A stretch of 45,456 nt of DNA, taken from the NCBI RefSeq assembly GCF_009766005.1, contig NZ_LMUK01000041.1:535638-581093 (forward strand), given 5' to 3'. Source of the DNA: Bradyrhizobium sp. S69 (GTDB taxonomy: Bacteria; Pseudomonadota; Alphaproteobacteria; Rhizobiales; Xanthobacteraceae). The position numbers were made by a program, and so were the translations under genes. Positions 40,943-45,456 of this stretch are shown here, piece after piece. The notes under the pieces were generated by a model that had not been told where the DNA came from, did not search any database, and worked only from the letters and a program-made list of their open reading frames with translations. Position 1 is the stretch's first letter. Every line of letters begins with the position of its first letter.

Positions 40943-42547
40943 ATGCCGCTTCATTCCAGTATCGATCCGACTTCGCCCGATTTTGTCCGCAACGCGGACG
41001 CCATGCGCGTGCTGGTCAGGGAACTCCGCGGCAAGCTCGATCAGGTTGCCGGCGGCGGCGGCGAGGCGTCGCGGGCCAGGCATACCTCGCGCGGCAAAAT
41101 GCTGGCGCGGCAGCGCGTCGACCTGCTGATCGATCCGGGAACCGCGTTTCTTGAATTGTCGCCGCTGGCCGCCAACGGCCTCTATGGCGGCGACGTCCAT
41201 TCGGCGAGCGTCATCACCGGGGTCGGGCGGATCTCGGGGCGCGAATGCGTGATCGTCGCCAACGATGCCACCATCAAGGGCGGCACCTACTACCCGATGA
41301 CGGTGAAGAAGCATCTTCGCGCCCAGGACATCGCCCGGCAGAACAATCTGCCTTGCGTCTACATGGTCGATTCCGGCGGCGCGTTCCTGCCGCAGCAGGA
41401 CGAGATTTTCCCGGACGAACGGCATTTCGGCCGCATCTTCTACAACCAGGCGCAGATGTCGGCCGCCGGCATCCCGCAGATCGCGATCGTGATGGGCTCC
41501 TGCACCGCCGGCGGGGCCTATGTCCCGGCGATGTCGGATGAGAGCATCATCGTGCGCAATCAGGGCACGATCTTTCTCGGCGGGCCGCCGCTGGTGAAGG
41601 CTGCGACCGGCGAGGTCGTCACCGCCGAGGAGCTTGGCGGCGCCGACGTCCACTCCCGGCAGTCCGGCGTCACCGATCACTATGCGCAGAATGACGCTCA
41701 CGCGATCGGCATTGCGCGGCGCATCGTGGCAACGTTGAAGCCGCCACACCCCACCGCCTTGAACATGCGCCCGCCGCGCGAACCGCTGTTCGCGCCCGAG
41801 GAAATCTACGGCGTGGTCTCCGCCGACGGGCGCAAGCCGTTCGACGTCCACGACATCATCGCGCGGCTGGTCGACGGTTCGGAGTTCGACGAGTTCAAGA
41901 AATTATACGGCCAGACCCTGATCTGCGGCTTCGCCCATATCTGGGGCTATCCGGTCGGCATCATCGCAAACAACGGCATCCTGTTTTCCGAAAGCTCGCT
42001 GAAGGGCGCGCATTTCATCGAGCTGTGCTGTCAGCGCAATATTCCGCTGGTGTTTCTGCAGAACATCACGGGATTCATGGTCGGCAAGAAATACGAGGCC
42101 GGCGGCATCGCCCGCGACGGCGCCAAGCTGGTGACGGCGGTGGCCACCGCGAGCATGCCGAAATTCACCGTCGTGATCGGCGGCTCCTACGGCGCGGGCA
42201 ATTACGGCATGTGCGGCCGCGCCTACAGTCCCAGATTTCTCTGGATGTGGCCGAACGCCCGGATTTCGGTGATGGGCGGCGAGCAGGCGGCGATGGTGCT
42301 GAGCCAGTTGCGGCGCGACAATATCGAGGCCAAGGGCGGCAGTTGGTCGGTCGAGGAGGAGAACGAGTTTCGGGCGCCGACGCGCGCGCAATTCGAAGCC
42401 CAGGGCAATCCGTATTATGCCACCGCCCGGCTCTGGGACGACGGTGTGATCGATCCCGCCGACACGCGGCTGGTGCTGGGGCTCGGGCTGTCGGCTTCGG
42501 CCAACGCGCCGATCGAGCCCACCCATTTCGGCCTGTTCAGGATGTGA
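40943..42547 (+). CDS. mccB: Methylcrotonyl-CoA carboxylase beta subunit (carboxyltransferase)
   Basis: The 534-aa protein is the carboxyltransferase half of a biotin-dependent acyl-CoA carboxylase. ANDATIKGGTYYPMTVKKHL, DSGGAFLPQQDEIFPD, MGSCTAGGAYVPAMSDE and NNGILFSESSLKGAHFIELC match the 3-methylcrotonyl-CoA type more closely than propionyl- or acetyl-CoA types. It acts in leucine breakdown, forming 3-methylglutaconyl-CoA. It overlaps the alpha subunit gene by one base (TGATG), so the subunits are translated together. No acyl-CoA dehydrogenase or hydratase gene lies within the window. Confidence 0.93.
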   Translation: MPLHSSIDPTSPDFVRNADAMRVLVRELRGKLDQVAGGGGEASRARHTSRGKMLARQRVDLLIDPGTAFLELSPLAANGLYGGDVHSASVITGVGRISGRECVIVANDATIKGGTYYPMTVKKHLRAQDIARQNNLPCVYMVDSGGAFLPQQDEIFPDERHFGRIFYNQAQMSAAGIPQIAIVMGSCTAGGAYVPAMSDESIIVRNQGTIFLGGPPLVKAATGEVVTAEELGGADVHSRQSGVTDHYAQNDAHAIGIARRIVATLKPPHPTALNMRPPREPLFAPEEIYGVVSADGRKPFDVHDIIARLVDGSEFDEFKKLYGQTLICGFAHIWGYPVGIIANNGILFSESSLKGAHFIELCCQRNIPLVFLQNITGFMVGKKYEAGGIARDGAKLVTAVATASMPKFTVVIGGSYGAGNYGMCGRAYSPRFLWMWPNARISVMGGEQAAMVLSQLRRDNIEAKGGSWSVEEENEFRAPTRAQFEAQGNPYYATARLWDDGVIDPADTRLVLGLGLSASANAPIEPTHFGLFRM

Positions 42548-44562
42548 TGATGGATCGCTCCAGGCCGTACCGGCGCTTTCAAACCCTCCTGATTGCCAAC
42601 CGCGGCGAGATCGCCTGCCGGGTGATCCGCACCGCGCGAGCGATGGGCTTGCGGACGGTTGCTGTCTATTCCGAAGCCGACCGCGGCGCGATGCATGTCG
42701 CCGAGGCCGATGAAGCCGTCCTGCTGGGGCCGGCACGGGCCCGCGACAGCTATCTTAATATCGAGCGGGTGCTCGAAGCCGCCCGCAGCAGCGGGGCGGA
42801 AGCCGTGCACCCCGGCTATGGATTCCTGTCGGAGAACGCCGAATTTGCGCAAGCCTGCGCCGATGCCGGGCTGGTGTTCGTCGGTCCCACCGCCGCGATG
42901 ATGATCGCGATGGGCTCCAAATCCGGCTCCAAGACCCTGATGGAGAAGGCCGGCGTACCGCTGGTACGCGGCTATCACGGCGAAGCCCAGGACGAGGCGA
43001 CCCTGGCGAAGGCCGCCGGCGACATCGGCTTTCCGGTTCTGGTCAAGGCATCGGCCGGCGGCGGCGGTCGCGGCATGCGGATCGTGCGTTCGGCGGCCGA
43101 GCTCGCGCCGGCCATCGTCAGCGCCAAGCGCGAGGCCAAGGCGGCGTTCGGCGACGATCGCATGCTGATCGAGCAATTCGTCCAGAATCCGCGGCACATC
43201 GAAGTGCAGGTGATCGGCGACAGCCATGGCAATCTGTTGTCGCTGTTCGAGCGCGAATGCACGTTGCAGCGCCGGCATCAGAAGGTGATCGAGGAAGCCC
43301 CGTCGCCGACGCTCGATGCGGGGCAGCGCGAGGCGGTCTGCGCCGCCGCGCGCAAGGCGGCCGCAGCGGTCAATTATGTCGGCGCCGGCACCATCGAATT
43401 CGTCTCCGACGGCAAGGATGTGTTCTTCATCGAAATGAACACAAGGTTGCAGGTCGAGCATCCCGTGACCGAGATGATCACGGGCATCAATCTGGTGGAA
43501 TGGCAATTGCGGGTGGCGTTCGGCGAGAAACTGCCGCTGACGCAAGCCGAGATCGGCTTCAATGGCCACGCCATCGAGGCGCGGGTATATGCGGAAAATC
43601 CGAACAAGAATTTCATGCCCTCGGTCGGCCGCATCAGGACCTGGCACGTGCCGCCGGCGGTCGATGGCCTGCGCATCGATGCCGGCTATCGCGAAGGCGA
43701 TGTCGTCTCGCCGCATTACGACGCCATGCTGGCCAAGGTGATCGCCTGGGCGCCGACACGTCAGGCCGCGATCGACAGGCTCAATCGGGGCTTGCAAGAG
43801 ACCGATATCCGCGGCGTCGTGACCAACATCCCGTTTTTGTCGGCGCTGGTGACGCACCAGGATGTGCGGGCCAACGCCATCGACACCGGCTTCATCGAGC
43901 GCGAGTTGCAGAACCTGACGGCGACTTCGAAAGCGCCTGACGATCTCGAGCTTTGCGCGGCGGTTGCCGCCATTCTGGCGCAAGAACAGGGCGCCGCCCG
44001 CGTTGAAGCGCATTCGCCGTGGCAGAGTTTCGGCTGGATGCCGGTCGGCCGCCGCCAGCGCAGCTTCGTGTTCCGTCAGGGGCAGGGCGGCGAACACCAG
44101 GTAACGCTGCACTATGGCAACGGCCCCTCGACCGTCACCGTTGGCGAACGCGAGCTTGCCCTGGCCTATTCGGTGAACAATGCCGGTGAAATAGATCTGA
44201 CGCTCAACGGCCTGACATCGCGGATCGTATCCGTCATCGAAGGCCATGAGCTTTATTTGCGCACGCGCAACGGCCGTTTTGATCTGCATTGGGTCGATGC
44301 GTTCGGCGGCGACGACGAGGAGCAGGTCAGCGAAGACAAAATCGCAGCGCCGCTGCCGGGTACCGTGGTGGCGCTATTGGCCGAAGAGGGTGCTGTACTG
44401 GAAAAGGGCGCGCCGATCCTGACGCTCGAAGTGATGAAGATGGAGCAGACCTTGCGCGCGCCGTTCGGCGGCGTGCTGAAGAAGATCAAATGCAAGGTCG
44501 GCGATATCGTGCAGGAAGGCGTCGAACTCGCCGAAATGGAGCCGGCGGCGAGTAGCGAGTAG
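42547..44562 (+). CDS. mccA: Methylcrotonyl-CoA carboxylase alpha subunit (biotin carboxylase/carrier)
   Basis: The 671-aa protein has the biotin carboxylase N-domain (TLLIANRGEIACRVIRTA), the ATP-grasp region (KASAGGGGRGMRIV, then EMNTRLQVEHPVTEMITGI), a linker/BT-like region, and a C-terminal biotinyl domain with EVMKMEQ, whose second Lys is biotinylated. It supplies carboxybiotin to the beta subunit. Two ATGs are adjacent (42547 and 42550); the first overlaps the mccB stop. A palindromic repeat begins just after the stop codon. Confidence 0.94.
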   Translation: MMDRSRPYRRFQTLLIANRGEIACRVIRTARAMGLRTVAVYSEADRGAMHVAEADEAVLLGPARARDSYLNIERVLEAARSSGAEAVHPGYGFLSENAEFAQACADAGLVFVGPTAAMMIAMGSKSGSKTLMEKAGVPLVRGYHGEAQDEATLAKAAGDIGFPVLVKASAGGGGRGMRIVRSAAELAPAIVSAKREAKAAFGDDRMLIEQFVQNPRHIEVQVIGDSHGNLLSLFERECTLQRRHQKVIEEAPSPTLDAGQREAVCAAARKAAAAVNYVGAGTIEFVSDGKDVFFIEMNTRLQVEHPVTEMITGINLVEWQLRVAFGEKLPLTQAEIGFNGHAIEARVYAENPNKNFMPSVGRIRTWHVPPAVDGLRIDAGYREGDVVSPHYDAMLAKVIAWAPTRQAAIDRLNRGLQETDIRGVVTNIPFLSALVTHQDVRANAIDTGFIERELQNLTATSKAPDDLELCAAVAAILAQEQGAARVEAHSPWQSFGWMPVGRRQRSFVFRQGQGGEHQVTLHYGNGPSTVTVGERELALAYSVNNAGEIDLTLNGLTSRIVSVIEGHELYLRTRNGRFDLHWVDAFGGDDEEQVSEDKIAAPLPGTVVALLAEEGAVLEKGAPILTLEVMKMEQTLRAPFGGVLKKIKCKVGDIVQEGVELAEMEPAASSE

Positions 44563-44564
44563 GA

Positions 44565-44750
44565 TAGCCCGAAGGATGGGTTGAGCCCTTCGCGAAACCC
44601 ATCACTGCACCGCGATTTATCTTCGACCGTAATGCGAGGACGCGACGATGTGGCGGAGCGCATCATCGGGCCGGCGGGGCTGGCGCCAGCCTCTCGCCGA
44701 TCGTGCATCTCCATGATGGGTATCGCTTCGCTCCACCCATCCTACGGGCT
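44565..44750. repeat. Palindromic element after mccA
   Basis: AGCCCGAAGGATGGGTTGAG... (44566-44603) and ...CTCCACCCATCCTACGGGCT (44715-44750) are imperfect reverse complements. They flank about 110 bases without a gene. Confidence 0.75.
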
Positions 44751-44805
44751 GACAAGGTGGCGCTTCTGATTTTCAGAAATTGTCCTTGACTCTTGACCCA
44801 AATCA

Positions 44806-45258
44806 GTTGCGTATTCCTCGCCATCCCGTCCCGAGAGAGGGGGCGTTGGCCATCGTCACTGACGTTGGGGCGGGGAGCGGTGGACGCTGATGCGCTTTTG
44901 ACGAACGGCGCGTGAGGCGTACGGCAAAGTCGTGTGGTCCTGACGCCCCAGTGGCTGGTGTCAAGTTCTTGAGGAGCTCACGCTTCTTGGGGGCGACGGT
45001 GACAAGCAAGCCTGGTCTCACCGGGGAGAGCACGAAATAAGCTGTAAAACCATTGCGCAGGGAAGGCCGGACTGCTTCCGCTGAACCTGTATGCTCGTGT
45101 GCGCTTTTTGCTGTGTGCATTTTGGCACGCGAGATCGCGGGTGCAGCGCGCACCCGGTCTTCCCTGCGCCCTCTCTTGAGGGTCGCACTGCGCCCTCTGT
45201 TTTTGAGGGCGAACGCCGTGCAAGACTCGGACAGATGATGTCGCGAGATCGCGGAGTT
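44806..45258. repeat. Long dispersed repeat, right copy
   Basis: About 450 bases starting near TTGCGTATTCCTCGCCATCC, through CCATTGCGCAGGGAAGGCCGG, to the GGGTGC-AGCGC-GCACCC block and CGCGAGATCGCGG. The last 130 bases match the left end of the window (27-165). From memory, blocks of this kind recur many times in bradyrhizobial genomes. No credible gene lies inside. Confidence 0.7.
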
Positions 45259-45379
45259 GTGTGAAACACGATCACATTACGTCGTCCCGGCGAAGGCCGG
45301 GACCCATAACCCCTGGCGTGGATTGTGAAGGAAAGCATCCGCCACACTGCCAAAACGAGAACACACGGCGTGATGGTGT

Positions 45380-45447
45380 GGACGGCCCCCTACGGCATCA
45401 GTTGTGCCAGAATGAGGTTGTTGAGATCTCAGACAAGGGAGCCGTCC
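45380..45447. mobile_element. Possible left end of an insertion sequence
   Basis: GGACGGCCCCCT (45380-45391) and AGGGAGCCGTCC (45436-45447) are reverse complements except at one position. They directly precede a reading frame that runs off the window. The arrangement suits the subterminal repeats of some insertion sequences, but the family cannot be named from what is present. Confidence 0.35.
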
Positions 45448-45456
45448 GTGAGCCAG
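45448..45456 (+). CDS. Start of a gene cut by the window end
   Basis: GTG-AGC-CAG begins a frame, with AAGGGAG about 7 bases upstream. Only three codons are present. A transposase is possible because of the flanking inverted repeat, but this is inference. Confidence 0.35.

Noticed and set aside
42415..44289. 624-codon open frame antisense to mccA
   Set aside because: mccA is unmistakable; the opposite frame is a coding shadow.

Overview
The window is about 45 kb of high-GC alphaproteobacterial chromosome. It most likely comes from Bradyrhizobium or a close relative (Nitrobacteraceae). The reasons are a circularly permuted two-piece tmRNA gene, several families of palindromic intergenic repeats of the kind common in that group, an NDUFS4-type complex I subunit, an OpgC-type acyltransferase, a GCG_CRPN-type small secreted protein and tandem cold-shock domains. 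Genus assignment is by recognition only; no search was run. I see no CRISPR array, prophage or rRNA. The only sign of an insertion sequence is at the extreme right end.

Layout. 0.3-5.7 kb: recJ, an SDR dehydrogenase, an MltB-like lytic transglycosylase, and a divergent MarR/AhpD-like pair with two palindromic operators. 5.75-11.3 kb: a catabolic locus with a PdxA-like dehydrogenase, a GntR/FCD regulator, a hydrolase carrying all the catalytic residues of fluoroacetate dehalogenase, an MFS carrier and an LrgAB pair. Matching GTCGAC-centred operators lie in the two key intergenic regions. 11.3-16.9 kb: an M23 peptidase, elongation factor P, a secreted protein, and the EF-P beta-lysylation enzymes EpmA and EpmB. 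17-22.4 kb: membrane proteins (HdeD-like, PrsW-like, DUF2061-like), several very small secreted or membrane peptides, a candidate sRNA, ssrA (tmRNA), a 40-aa protein behind a perfect CRP-type operator, and tRNA-Glu. 22.7-33.2 kb: PilZ, GST, glyoxalase I, a sirtuin, an H-NS-like N-terminal protein, a double cold-shock protein, DUF192, tRNA-Pro, a CAP-domain protein and many short conserved-looking proteins separated by repeats. 33.2-37.8 kb: a compact thiazole/oxazole-modified peptide (TOMM, YcaO-type RiPP) operon on the minus strand. 38-44.6 kb: a two-domain VOC protein, OpgC, NDUFS4, and the beta and alpha subunits of methylcrotonyl-CoA carboxylase. 44.6-45.5 kb: repeats and the probable edge of an insertion sequence.

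The most interesting system is the TOMM operon. A good sigma70-like promoter drives a 129-aa precursor. The precursor ends in a Gly/Cys/Arg core with 12 cysteines, including five consecutive Arg-Gly-Cys triplets. It is followed by a fused E1-like/YcaO cyclodehydratase, a SagB-type dehydrogenase and a 60-aa single-span membrane protein. The precursor leader begins with a Sec-signal-like segment and no ABC exporter is visible, which is unusual for this class. Secondary points of interest are the dehalogenase locus with possible glycolate transport, the CRP-type operator placed exactly 41.5 bp from a predicted start site of a 40-aa protein, and clusters of tiny secreted peptides.
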